NCBI RefSeq assembly: GCF_030409905.1 | Contig: NZ_JAUFQT010000001.1 | Location: forward strand, 2,254,001-2,318,000 | Reading direction: 5' to 3' | Origin: Echinicola jeungdonensis | GTDB taxonomy: Bacteria > Bacteroidota > Bacteroidia > Cytophagales > Cyclobacteriaceae | Length of the DNA stretch: 64,000 bases | In this document: piece by piece, positions 46,914 to 55,342 of the stretch | Position numbering within the stretch: position 1 is the stretch's first letter | Layout of the letters: each line of letters opens with the position of its first letter | Made by a program: the position numbers and the translations under genes | Notes under the pieces: generated by a model | Databases searched by the model: none | Seen by the model: the letters and a program-made list of their open reading frames with translations, nothing else | Told to the model about the DNA's origin: nothing

Positions 46914-49787
46914 ATGAAAAACAGTTTCACCAATTGTAATTTTAAAAACTTATGTTGGATGCTGGTGGCATTGCTTCATCTTCCTTTTGTTGGAAGTTAT
47001 GCTCAGGAAGCCAGCACGGAAATAAAATACCTTTCTGGAAAAGGCTATCAAGATACCAAAGAATGGGAGTTTATGGTGACCGGTGGCCGCAAAAGCGGGG
47101 AATGGTCCACCATCAGCGTGCCTTCTGTTTGGGAGCAGGAAGGATTTGGCCAATACCAATATGGTATCAAATTTTATGGTAAGCCTTTCCCGGATGGAAT
47201 TGCCGATGAGGTGGGCCATTACAAATATACTTTTGAAGTACCACAAGAATGGGAAAACCGGATTGTCCGGATCATTTTTGACGGTTCCATGACCGATACC
47301 GAAGTTAAGATCAATGGTAGGTCAGCCGGTGACAAACACCAAGGCGCTTTTTACCGCTTCAAATATGACATTACTGACTTATTAAAATATGGCAAGGAAA
47401 ACTTATTGGAGGTAACCGTTAGCAAGGAATCCTCCAATGCCAGTGTCAATCTTGCTGAGAGAAGGGCAGATTACTGGAATTTTGGAGGAATATTCAGGCC
47501 TGTTTTCCTTGAAGCCTTACCTCCTAAGTTTATTGAAAGGACAGCCATCGATGCCCAGGCCAATGGGAAATTCTTAGCGGAAGTTTATTTGGGTAATGGC
47601 TATAATTCCAACCTTTCAGTTAAGGCTCAAGTGACTGATGAAGATGGTAAAAAAGTGGGGGATGAGATCAAAGCCCAAATTGAAGAAGGAGGAGATAAGG
47701 CAGTTTTGGAAGCGGATTTTGATGATGTCCAACTTTGGACTGCAGAAACCCCCAACCTGTATAATATCGAATTTTCCCTTTATGATGGGGGTGAATTGGT
47801 TCATAAGATCAAGGACCGTTTTGGATTTAGAACTATTGAAATCAAAGCCAGTGATGGTATTTACGTTAATGGACAAAGGGTTTTGATGAAAGGCGTAAAC
47901 AAACACAGTTTCTGGCCGGAATCAGGCAGAACCCTGAACAAAGAATTGAATTATGCAGACGCCAAACTGATCAAGGAGATGAACATGAATGCGGTAAGAT
48001 TGTCGCATTATCCCTCTGATCCTGAGTTTTTGGATGCCTGTGATGAGTTGGGACTTTATGTCTTGCATGAATTGGGTGGCTGGCATGGCCATTATGATGA
48101 AAACATCGGAATGGAATTGATAGAGTCCCTGGTGACCAGGGATGTGAACCACCCCAGTGTGATTTTCTGGGACAATGGTAATGAAGGTGGTTGGAATACC
48201 GAATTGGATGATGAATTTGCCAAGTGGGATCCCCAAAACCGTCCCGTATTGCACCCTCAGCAATTGTTGAACGGTGTGGAAACCATGCACTATCGTTCTT
48301 ATGGGGAAACCCAGGAATATTTCCGAGGGGATTACATATTTATGCCTACTGAATTTTTGCACGGGCTTTATGATGGGGGCCATGGTGCCGGTTTGCATGA
48401 TTATTGGGAAATGATGCGAAAGCATCCCCGAAGCGGAGGAGGATTCCTTTGGGTATTTGCTGATGAAGGAATTGTTCGAACCGATCAGGATGGTAGAATT
48501 GATAACCAGGGAAATTTTGGAGCAGATGGTATCGTAGGGCCACACCACGAAAAAGAAGGCAGTTTCTTTACGATTAAGGAAGTTTGGTCTCCAGTGATGG
48601 TGATGCATAATGATCATTTGTCTTCAGATTTTGACGGGACCTTTACCGTTGAAAACCGGTATGATTTTACCAACCTGAATGAATGTACTTTTGAATGGGA
48701 GTTGGCGGAATTTTATAGTCCTGAAGAAGGAAAATCCGGTCATAAGACCATTGAAAAAGAAGATTTCAATGGCCCTGATGTAGCCCCACATGAAGAAGGA
48801 GAAATTGATTTGGAATTGCCTTCCAATTGGAAAGAAGCGGATGCCCTTTATCTGACAGTTAAAAATCCAGAAGGAAGAGAACTCTGGACCTGGTCATACA
48901 CCTGGGAAAAAGAAAAACAATATCTTACTTCCGGAAATGGCAAAGTTTTTTTGGAAACTACGGCTAATGGCTATAAAGTGACTTCAGGAGATTTGGAAAT
49001 CGTATTTGATAGAGAAGATGGGAAAATCCAGTCCATACAGGAAAATGGAAAAGCTATTTCTTTTAAAGGAGGACCAAGGTTTGTTGCTGCCAGAAGAGGT
49101 GACAGAACTTTGGATGGCACGGTGAATCCTGACTTTGAAAAGGGAATGGACCGGATATATAAAGAAATTGAATTGGAGCGTGAGCTTCAGGAAATTGAAG
49201 CCCAGCAAGAAGGAGAAAATGTTGTAGTTAAAGCTGTATATTTTGGTCCCATGGAGGAAGTGATTTGGACCATTCAGCCCGGTGGCTTGGTTCAATTGGA
49301 CTACACTTACCAATACAATGGAGTGGTAGAATTGATGGGGGTTTCTTTTGATTATCCTGAGCATGAAGTTGAGTCCATCCGTTGGCTGGGTGAAGGACCA
49401 TATAGGGTTTGGCAGAACAGGATACATGGTACCACCCTGGACATTTATGGAAATGATTACAACGATCCAATTCCAGGAGAGTCATTCATCTATCCAGAAT
49501 TCAAAGGCTATTTCAATGACTGGCATTGGGCAGCACTTCAAACCACTGAAGGGAAAATCTATATGGCCAGCGAAAACCAGGACAATTATTTGGGCATTTT
49601 CACCCCAAGGGATGGCAGAGATGCCCTATTATATACTTTGCCAAAAACAGGAATTGCAGTATTCGACGTGATTCCAGCTGTAAGAAATAAAGTCAATGCT
49701 ACCGATTTGGTAGGACCTAGCTCCCAACCACAAAAGGTGAGTGGTTCCAAATCCGGTAGGGTTTATTTTAAATTTAAATCCAAATAG
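46914..49787 (+). CDS. GH2 beta-galactosidase/glycosidase, third copy
   Basis: A 957-residue secreted enzyme with a signal peptide ending VGSYAQEA. Jelly roll ~residues 40-210, Ig-like ~210-310, TIM barrel ~310-590 with acid/base Glu424 in WDNGNEGGW and probable nucleophile Glu480 in MPTEFLHGLYDGG, then an Ig-like domain and a C-terminal beta-galactosidase small-chain-like region (residues ~680-950, VESIRWLGEGPYRVWQNR). The acid/base context NGNEGGW differs from the two GH2 enzymes at 16-22 kb, so it probably belongs to another GH2 clade with another substrate. Followed after 2 bp by the isomerase-like gene, hence same operon. Confidence 0.87.
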   Translation: MKNSFTNCNFKNLCWMLVALLHLPFVGSYAQEASTEIKYLSGKGYQDTKEWEFMVTGGRKSGEWSTISVPSVWEQEGFGQYQYGIKFYGKPFPDGIADEVGHYKYTFEVPQEWENRIVRIIFDGSMTDTEVKINGRSAGDKHQGAFYRFKYDITDLLKYGKENLLEVTVSKESSNASVNLAERRADYWNFGGIFRPVFLEALPPKFIERTAIDAQANGKFLAEVYLGNGYNSNLSVKAQVTDEDGKKVGDEIKAQIEEGGDKAVLEADFDDVQLWTAETPNLYNIEFSLYDGGELVHKIKDRFGFRTIEIKASDGIYVNGQRVLMKGVNKHSFWPESGRTLNKELNYADAKLIKEMNMNAVRLSHYPSDPEFLDACDELGLYVLHELGGWHGHYDENIGMELIESLVTRDVNHPSVIFWDNGNEGGWNTELDDEFAKWDPQNRPVLHPQQLLNGVETMHYRSYGETQEYFRGDYIFMPTEFLHGLYDGGHGAGLHDYWEMMRKHPRSGGGFLWVFADEGIVRTDQDGRIDNQGNFGADGIVGPHHEKEGSFFTIKEVWSPVMVMHNDHLSSDFDGTFTVENRYDFTNLNECTFEWELAEFYSPEEGKSGHKTIEKEDFNGPDVAPHEEGEIDLELPSNWKEADALYLTVKNPEGRELWTWSYTWEKEKQYLTSGNGKVFLETTANGYKVTSGDLEIVFDREDGKIQSIQENGKAISFKGGPRFVAARRGDRTLDGTVNPDFEKGMDRIYKEIELERELQEIEAQQEGENVVVKAVYFGPMEEVIWTIQPGGLVQLDYTYQYNGVVELMGVSFDYPEHEVESIRWLGEGPYRVWQNRIHGTTLDIYGNDYNDPIPGESFIYPEFKGYFNDWHWAALQTTEGKIYMASENQDNYLGIFTPRDGRDALLYTLPKTGIAVFDVIPAVRNKVNATDLVGPSSQPQKVSGSKSGRVYFKFKSK

Positions 49788-49789
49788 CC

Positions 49790-50674
49790 ATGATAAAAAA
49801 CACTAACGACGGAAGCCAACAACAACCGTATTTGAGAGTGGATATGAATTATGGGGGCTGTAATGAGCTTCCCCCATTTTCCCAGGGACCTAAAGGGGAT
49901 GATAGGGAAAAGCATGAAATGATCCAAAAAGCGGGATTCAAAGGTATCCAGGATGGCGATCCTGAACTCTGTAAAGAATTAGGTCTGGAGCTGACTGCCC
50001 ATGCCAGAATGAATGCAGTGGGTGATCTGGATGAACTGCTTCCTCAATGGAAAGATGGAGGTTATAACTGTGCCACCCTGCATGTGGGTTGGGGCATGGA
50101 GTCTGATGCGGAAGTTGACAGATTGGTAGGCTATGTACTGGATAATTCAGTAAAATTTGACCTGCCTATCTATATTGAAACCCATCGGGCCACCATAACC
50201 CAGGACATGCAAAGGACTGTGGAACTGACTAAAAGATTTCCAGAGGTAAGGTTCAATGGTGATTTCTCCCATTGGTACACCGGCCAGGAAATGGTTTATG
50301 GAGGCATTGAAAACAAATGGGAATTTATTCAGCCCGTTTTTGACCGGGTCCGTTTTATGCACGGGAGAATCGGGAATCCAGGTTGCATCCAGGTTGATGT
50401 GGGGAATGGTGAAAATCAAAGCTATGTCGATCATTTCAAAGAAATGTGGACCAGGGCTTTTCAAGGTTTTTTGAGGTCGGCCGGTGAAGGGGATTATATC
50501 TGCTTTACCGTAGAATTGCTCCAGGCAGACATCTTTTATGCAAGAACTTTCAAAAATGCCCAAGGGCAGGAACAGGAAGAAGGGGACCGTTGGCAGCAGG
50601 CATTACTGTACAAGGAATTCGCCCAATCCGCCTGGCAAGAAGCATTAAAAAGAGAACAAAAAGTTAAAGCTTGA
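49790..50674 (+). CDS. Cytoplasmic sugar isomerase/epimerase-like TIM-barrel protein
   Basis: A 294-residue protein with no signal peptide, 2 bp after the GH2 gene. Visible segments: LRVDMNYGGCNELPPFS, ELGLELTAHARMNAVGDLDELL, CATLHVGWGMESDAEVDRL, IYIETHRATITQDMQRT, VRFNGDFSHWYTGQEM and RFMHGRIGNPGCIQVD. Glu, Asp and His at strand ends (IETHRA, GDFSHW, MHGRIG) form a typical divalent-metal site of the xylose-isomerase-like family. Likely an isomerase or epimerase of a keto-sugar or sugar acid produced inside the cell by this PUL. Last gene before a palindrome with a T run. Confidence 0.8.
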   Translation: MIKNTNDGSQQQPYLRVDMNYGGCNELPPFSQGPKGDDREKHEMIQKAGFKGIQDGDPELCKELGLELTAHARMNAVGDLDELLPQWKDGGYNCATLHVGWGMESDAEVDRLVGYVLDNSVKFDLPIYIETHRATITQDMQRTVELTKRFPEVRFNGDFSHWYTGQEMVYGGIENKWEFIQPVFDRVRFMHGRIGNPGCIQVDVGNGENQSYVDHFKEMWTRAFQGFLRSAGEGDYICFTVELLQADIFYARTFKNAQGQEQEEGDRWQQALLYKEFAQSAWQEALKREQKVKA

Positions 50675-50716
50675 TAGTGGTTTAGAATAATAAGAGCAAG
50701 AAAATGCTTCCCACGA

Positions 50717-50750
50717 ATAGCCCTCGCTGCAAACGAGGGCTATTTTTTTG
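50717..50750 (+). terminator. REP-like palindrome (copy 5) doubling as terminator
   Basis: ATAGCCCTCG and CGAGGGCTAT pair around CTGCAAA, followed by TTTTTTT. It is a variant of the RAYT-associated palindrome (right arm AAACGAGGGCTAT is identical to that of 11370-11382) placed 43 bp after the operon's last stop codon, so it can serve as a transcription terminator. Confidence 0.8.
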
Positions 50751-51255
50751 CCATTTATCCAATCTAATATTCTTTAATTGTTCCAATTTAGTAATCCTCC
50801 CAATTCCTAAAACCGTTCCCCCAACTTTTCAACCTTTCAACCTTTATAACCTTTCAACTCTCAAAACACCATGATACCACAGGAAGGTATTTCTATGGAG
50901 GAAAGTAACTTTATCATTGGAAAAAAGGGCGTTTAGTTGCCAATTCAAAATAAGAAGTTGGCACGCAAAGGCACGGAGAACGCAAAGGTTGTAAAGGGAT
51001 ACAGATAGCCAGGGAATATAATTGAAAAAGGGGGCGAAAATCATAGCGCTCTTAACGCCTCTGCGAGACGTTTTAATTCCTTAAATAAAAAGAGCCGAAT
51101 GAGGAGGGTTTCGGAGCCTTATCATCCCTATAAAGGAGGGATCTTTAGTGTAAATATTATTGGGTGAGATCCCTCGTTACCTCGGATTGACAAATACGAT
51201 TCACGTCAAGGGTAGAAAAACAACCTGAGTATATAAGCTTGAAAATAATCAACAT
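50751..51255. other. Repeat mosaic upstream of the MaoC gene
   Basis: No gene is supported in these 505 bp. They contain a four-unit short tandem array of CTTTCAAC-type units (50825-50858), two GCG-rich repeat halves in opposite orientation (50961-50988 and 51045-51070), and a long-loop inverted repeat AGGGATCT/AGATCCCT (51137-51174). The promoter of the MaoC-to-oxidoreductase operon should lie in the last ~80 bp, but no clear boxes were found. Confidence 0.6.
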
Positions 51256-51699
51256 ATGTTTATAAAGAAGTACTACGAAGAGTTTGAACTTGAAGAAAGC
51301 CGGACCACCTTGGGCCGGACCATTACGGAAACAGATATTGTAATGCATGCCGGTCAAACCGGTGATTATTTTCCGCACCATATGGATGAAGAATGGTGCA
51401 AAACACAACCTTTTAAAGAGCGCATTGCCCATGGAACCCTGATTTTTTCGGTAGCCGTAGGGATGACAGCCCAGGTCATTAATGAGGTGGCCATGACCTA
51501 TGGATACGAGCGTTTGCGATTTACCAAACCTGTGTTCATTGGGGACACCATCCGGGTGAAAGTTTCCATAAAAGACAAAAAAGACCATAAAAGGCCTCAG
51601 TATGGGCTGGTTACGGAGCTGGTAGAAGTCTTTAACCAGAAAGATGAACTGGTGATGCTTTGTGAACATATTTTATTGACCGAAAAAAAGGATGTTTAA
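51256..51699 (+). CDS. MaoC-family (R)-hydratase/dehydratase
   Basis: A 147-residue single hot-dog domain protein. The hydratase motif [13 protein letters not shown] (Asp37 and His42 as catalytic pair) and the following [14 protein letters not shown] match MaoC enzymes that add or remove water on CoA thioesters. It begins the 51.3-58.5 kb operon. The presence of two CoA-transferases downstream makes a CoA-bound substrate plausible; the overall logic recalls mesaconyl-CoA-type hydratase/transferase pairs, but no CoA lyase, CoA ligase or thiolase is encoded nearby. Substrate unknown. Confidence 0.85.
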   Translation: MFIKKYYEEFELEESRTTLGRTITETDIVMHAGQTGDYFPHHMDEEWCKTQPFKERIAHGTLIFSVAVGMTAQVINEVAMTYGYERLRFTKPVFIGDTIRVKVSIKDKKDHKRPQYGLVTELVEVFNQKDELVMLCEHILLTEKKDV

Positions 51700-51858
51700 A
51701 GCCAAAAGCCGAAAGCCTAAGGTCTAATGCGAACCAAAGTGTTGATCAGGAAAAAAATCTATGGATGAGAGGTATTCGGATTTTGGCCTTTAGCTACCAC
51801 TGGTTGGTCGGTAAGAAGAAATTTGAAAGTAAAAAGAAGAAATTAATACGTAGAAATA

Positions 51859-53022
51859 ATGGCGAAAAAGATATTAAAAGGAATGACCTGGGGGCATAGT
51901 CGAGGGATCGCCCCTTTGCAGGCTTTTGCCCAAAGATTTCAACAACTTTATCCGGATATTGAGGTGCAATGGAGACAAAGGACTTTACAGGAGTTTGCCG
52001 ATTATCCGATTGAAAAACTGACGGAAAGCTATGATCTCCTGATCATCGACCACCCTTGGGTGGGATGTGCTGCTGCCACCAATTGTGTATTGCCATTGGA
52101 TGAACATTTGCCTAAGGCTTATCTGGAAAACCAGGCAGACAATAATGTAGGGAGATCCCATCAAAGTTACCATTATGGTGGTCACCAGTGGGCTTTGGCC
52201 ATTGATGCAGCTGCTCCTGTTCCCAGTTACAGGAAAGATTTGCTCAAGGAAAATGGGGCAAAAGTTCCTGAAACATGGGCAGAGGTGATGGAACTGGCCA
52301 AAAAAGGTAAAGTGGCTGCTCCAGCCATTCCGATCGATTTGCTGATGAACTTTTATATGTTCTGTCAGGCGCATGGACAAGAGCCTTTTGTAAGTACTGA
52401 GGAGGTGATTGATAAGTCAACTGGCCTCAAAGCATTGGCCACCATGAAGGACTTTTACAGCCAATTGGATGAAAGGATGTTTGCTGCCAATCCTATTAGA
52501 GTGGCAGAAATGATGTCCATGAGCAATGATTTCTGGTATTGTCCTTTTGCCTATGGCTATTCCAATTATTGCAGGGAAGGATACAGTGACTATCTGTTGA
52601 CCTATGGAAACTTGGTCAATTTTGACGACAAAAATAAATTGAGAAGTACCATTGGAGGTACTGGTTTGGCGGTTTCCGCTTTTAGCAAACATAAGGAGGA
52701 AGCATTACTTTTTGCGGAAATGGTAGTGAGCGAAAGGCATCAGTCTACCGAATATGTACTCAATGGCGGCCAGCCAGGGCACCGCACTGCCTGGTTGGAT
52801 GAAAGAACCAATTACATCACTAATGATTATTTCAAAGACACCCTTGCTTCATTGGATGCTTCTTATATGAGACCCAGGTACAATGGTTACCTGCATTTTC
52901 AGGACCATGCGGGAAATTCCATCCAAAATTATATGAAGGGGGAAGGAAGTCCTGAAGAAGTGCTGGATGCTATTAACCAAATTTATCAGGAAAGCCTGAG
53001 AACGGTAGTAAATGAAGAGTAA
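51859..53022 (+). CDS. Solute-binding-protein-fold protein lacking signal peptide
   Basis: A 387-residue protein with the pattern of family 1 extracellular sugar-binding proteins: LQAFAQRFQQLYPDIEVQW, YDLLIIDHPWVG, WALAIDAAAPVPSYRKDLL, VPETWAEVMELAKKG and GGTGLAVSAFSKHKEEALLFAEMV. The N-terminus (MAKKILKGMTWGHSRG) has no hydrophobic segment, and an in-frame stop at 51844-51846 rules out an upstream extension, so it is cytoplasmic. No ABC permease or ATPase gene is in the window. It overlaps or abuts the first CoA-transferase gene. It may be an enzyme or ligand sensor built on the SBP fold (as MqnA, MqnD and Thi5 are) serving the CoA pathway. Function unknown. Confidence 0.8.
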   Translation: MAKKILKGMTWGHSRGIAPLQAFAQRFQQLYPDIEVQWRQRTLQEFADYPIEKLTESYDLLIIDHPWVGCAAATNCVLPLDEHLPKAYLENQADNNVGRSHQSYHYGGHQWALAIDAAAPVPSYRKDLLKENGAKVPETWAEVMELAKKGKVAAPAIPIDLLMNFYMFCQAHGQEPFVSTEEVIDKSTGLKALATMKDFYSQLDERMFAANPIRVAEMMSMSNDFWYCPFAYGYSNYCREGYSDYLLTYGNLVNFDDKNKLRSTIGGTGLAVSAFSKHKEEALLFAEMVVSERHQSTEYVLNGGQPGHRTAWLDERTNYITNDYFKDTLASLDASYMRPRYNGYLHFQDHAGNSIQNYMKGEGSPEEVLDAINQIYQESLRTVVNEE

Positions 53023-54193
53023 TACGGAAAAAAATATGGGAAAAAGGCCATTGGACGGGGTGTTGGTATTGGAGTTTTGCCAATACCTTTCCGGCCCATC
53101 TGCTGGTTTAAGGTTGGCAGATTTGGGGGCAAGGGTGATCAAAATCGAAAACCCAGGCAAGGGGGATTTGTGCCGTATTTTGCCCATCAAAAACCAATGG
53201 GTAGGAGATGATTCCCTGCTTTTCCATACCATCAATAGAAACAAGGAAAGCTTTACAGCTAACCTGAAATCTCCAGAGGAACTGGCAGAAATCAAAAACC
53301 TGGTAGGCAAAGCAGATGTGTTGATCCATAATTTCAGGCCCGGAGTCATGGACAAATTAGGCTTGGGATATGAAACTGTGAAAGAAATTAACCCCAAGCT
53401 GATTTTTGCGGAAATCAGCGGTTATGGCAGCAAAGGACCTTGGGCCAAAAAGCCCGGTCAGGACCTCTTGCTCCAAGCTATGAGCGGATTGATGTATTCC
53501 AGCGGTAACCAGAAAGATGCCCCAACTCCATTTGGATTGGCTATTGGGGATATGCTCTGTGGTGCCCAGATGGTGCAGGGGATTTTGGCGGCATTGGTCA
53601 GTAGAAACAAGACCGGCAAAGGGGCCAAGTTGGAATTGAGCCTTTTGGAATCCCTATTGGATTTCCAGTTTGAGTTGTTGACCACCTACTTTGCCAGCGG
53701 CAAAAGGCCTTTGCGATCCGCTGTCAATAATGCCCATCCTTTGCTGGGAGCACCTTACGGGATTTATGCCACCTCTGATAGTCATTTGGCCATTGCCATG
53801 ATTCCACTTGCCGATTTAAATGCAGCTATTGGCGGTGAAAAGTTAGAAGACTTCGATCAGTCACAGGTCTTTAGCCATCGGGATGAAATCAAATCCATCC
53901 TGGCAGAACACTTCAAGCAAAAAAGTACCGATCACTGGTTGGGAAAACTGCGGGAAAATGGCCTTTGGGCCATGGATGTCAAAAATTGGAAGGAACTGAA
54001 GCAGGAACGGGGGTATCAGGAAATGCAACTGGAACAGGAAGTGAGGCTTCCTGATGGTAAGTCGATCTTGACCAATCGATGTCCTATTAGAATTGATGGA
54101 AAGCGGATGCTCAGTGAAAAGCCTGCTCCAGAGTTGGGGGCGGATACTGAAAAGATCAAAGCCGCATTTAACCTATTTGAAATACAGTCATGA
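53012..54193 (+). CDS. CaiB/BaiF class III CoA-transferase A
   Basis: A 393-residue cytoplasmic enzyme, or 385 if the ATG at 53036 is used; from 53012 it overlaps the SBP-like gene by 11 bp. Family marks: SGPSAGLRLADLGARVIKIE, HTINRNKESFTANLK, LIHNFRPGVMDKLGLGY, ISGYGSKGPW, and the catalytic Asp180 in GLAIGDMLCG (the equivalent of the aspartyl-CoA residue of formyl-CoA transferase). Moves CoA from one carboxylic acid to another without an ATP cost. It is clearly paralogous to the next gene and translationally coupled to it (ATGA overlap), so the two may form a heteromer or act on successive acids. Confidence 0.9.
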   Translation: MKSNTEKNMGKRPLDGVLVLEFCQYLSGPSAGLRLADLGARVIKIENPGKGDLCRILPIKNQWVGDDSLLFHTINRNKESFTANLKSPEELAEIKNLVGKADVLIHNFRPGVMDKLGLGYETVKEINPKLIFAEISGYGSKGPWAKKPGQDLLLQAMSGLMYSSGNQKDAPTPFGLAIGDMLCGAQMVQGILAALVSRNKTGKGAKLELSLLESLLDFQFELLTTYFASGKRPLRSAVNNAHPLLGAPYGIYATSDSHLAIAMIPLADLNAAIGGEKLEDFDQSQVFSHRDEIKSILAEHFKQKSTDHWLGKLRENGLWAMDVKNWKELKQERGYQEMQLEQEVRLPDGKSILTNRCPIRIDGKRMLSEKPAPELGADTEKIKAAFNLFEIQS

Positions 54194-55341
54194 GTTTACT
54201 GGAAGGAATATTAGTCGTAGACTTTTCCCAGTTTTTGTCCGGGCCATCAGGGAGCTTGCGCTTAGCTGATATGGGTGCCCGGGTGATCAAAGTGGAAAAG
54301 CCCGAAACCGGGGACATCTGCCGCCAGCTATATGTGTCAGAAGTGGAGGTGGCTGGGGAATCCACCATTTTTCATACTATCAACCGGAACAAGGAAAGTA
54401 TCACGGCTGATCTCAAAAATGAGAAAGATAAAGTAAGGATCCTCGATTTGTTGAAAAAAGCGGATGTGGTGATGCACAATTTCCGTCCTGGAGTAATGGA
54501 TCGCCTTGGTTTGGCATTTGAAGATGTCAAGGCCATCAAACCTGATGTCATTTATGCAGAAATTAGTGGCTATGGATCGGAGGGGCCCTGGAAGGATTTG
54601 CCCGGGCAGGATTTGCTATTACAGTCCTTGACAGGATTGCCCTTTTTGAATGGTGAAGAGGATAAATTACCGACCCCTATGGGGATCTCGGTGGTGGATA
54701 TATTAGCAGGTACCCAATTGGCTCAGGGAATATTGGCCGCTCTATATCAAAAGGATCAAACAGGACAAGGCGCTTTGGTGCAAGTAAGCATGTTGGAATC
54801 AGCCATGGATTTTCAATTTGAAGTGTTTACCACTTTCCTCAATGATGGGAATGAACTTCCCCAAAGAAGCAAAGCCAATCATGCCCATTCTTATGTGGCC
54901 GCCCCTTATGGCGTTTATGAAACTACTGACGGCCATTTGGCTTTGGCCATGGGGAATATCCAGATATTAAAGGACCTTTTGGGTTGTCCCGAACTGGCGC
55001 CATTTGAAGATCCAAAAACCTGGTTTGACCAAAGGGATGAAATAAAAGCCATTTTGGCCAGCCACCTTCAAAGCCAAAGTACCCGGCACTGGCTGGATAT
55101 TTTAGAGCCTGCGGACATTTGGTGTGCCCGGGTCTTGGATATTGAGGCCCTGATGGAAGAAGAAGGCTATCAGGTGTTGGAGATGGAAATGAAAGTAAGA
55201 ACCATCCAGGGTCATGAGGTGAAAACCACCCGATGCCCAATTAGGGTCAATGGAGAAATTTTGAAATCGGAAAAGGGAGCTCCCTTTTTAGGAGAACATA
55301 ATGACGCAATTGCCAGGGAGTTTGGACTCAATGACCACTGA
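54190..55341 (+). CDS. CaiB/BaiF class III CoA-transferase B
   Basis: A 383-residue paralogue of the preceding enzyme, starting inside its stop codon (ATGA). Same motif order: SGPSGSLRLADMGARVIKVE, HTINRNKESITADLK, VMHNFRPGVMDRLGLAF, ISGYGSEGPW, with catalytic Asp170 in GISVVDILAG kept. The two copies look roughly half identical by eye, so the duplication is old and both active sites are maintained, which argues for separate or subunit-specific roles rather than redundancy. The next gene begins 1 bp after its stop. Confidence 0.9.
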   Translation: MSLLEGILVVDFSQFLSGPSGSLRLADMGARVIKVEKPETGDICRQLYVSEVEVAGESTIFHTINRNKESITADLKNEKDKVRILDLLKKADVVMHNFRPGVMDRLGLAFEDVKAIKPDVIYAEISGYGSEGPWKDLPGQDLLLQSLTGLPFLNGEEDKLPTPMGISVVDILAGTQLAQGILAALYQKDQTGQGALVQVSMLESAMDFQFEVFTTFLNDGNELPQRSKANHAHSYVAAPYGVYETTDGHLALAMGNIQILKDLLGCPELAPFEDPKTWFDQRDEIKAILASHLQSQSTRHWLDILEPADIWCARVLDIEALMEEEGYQVLEMEMKVRTIQGHEVKTTRCPIRVNGEILKSEKGAPFLGEHNDAIAREFGLNDH

Positions 55342-55342
55342 A

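Noticed and set aside
51859..53022. Reading the SBP-like gene as part of an ABC sugar importer
   Set aside because: No signal peptide, no upstream extension possible and no permease or ATPase gene in the window.
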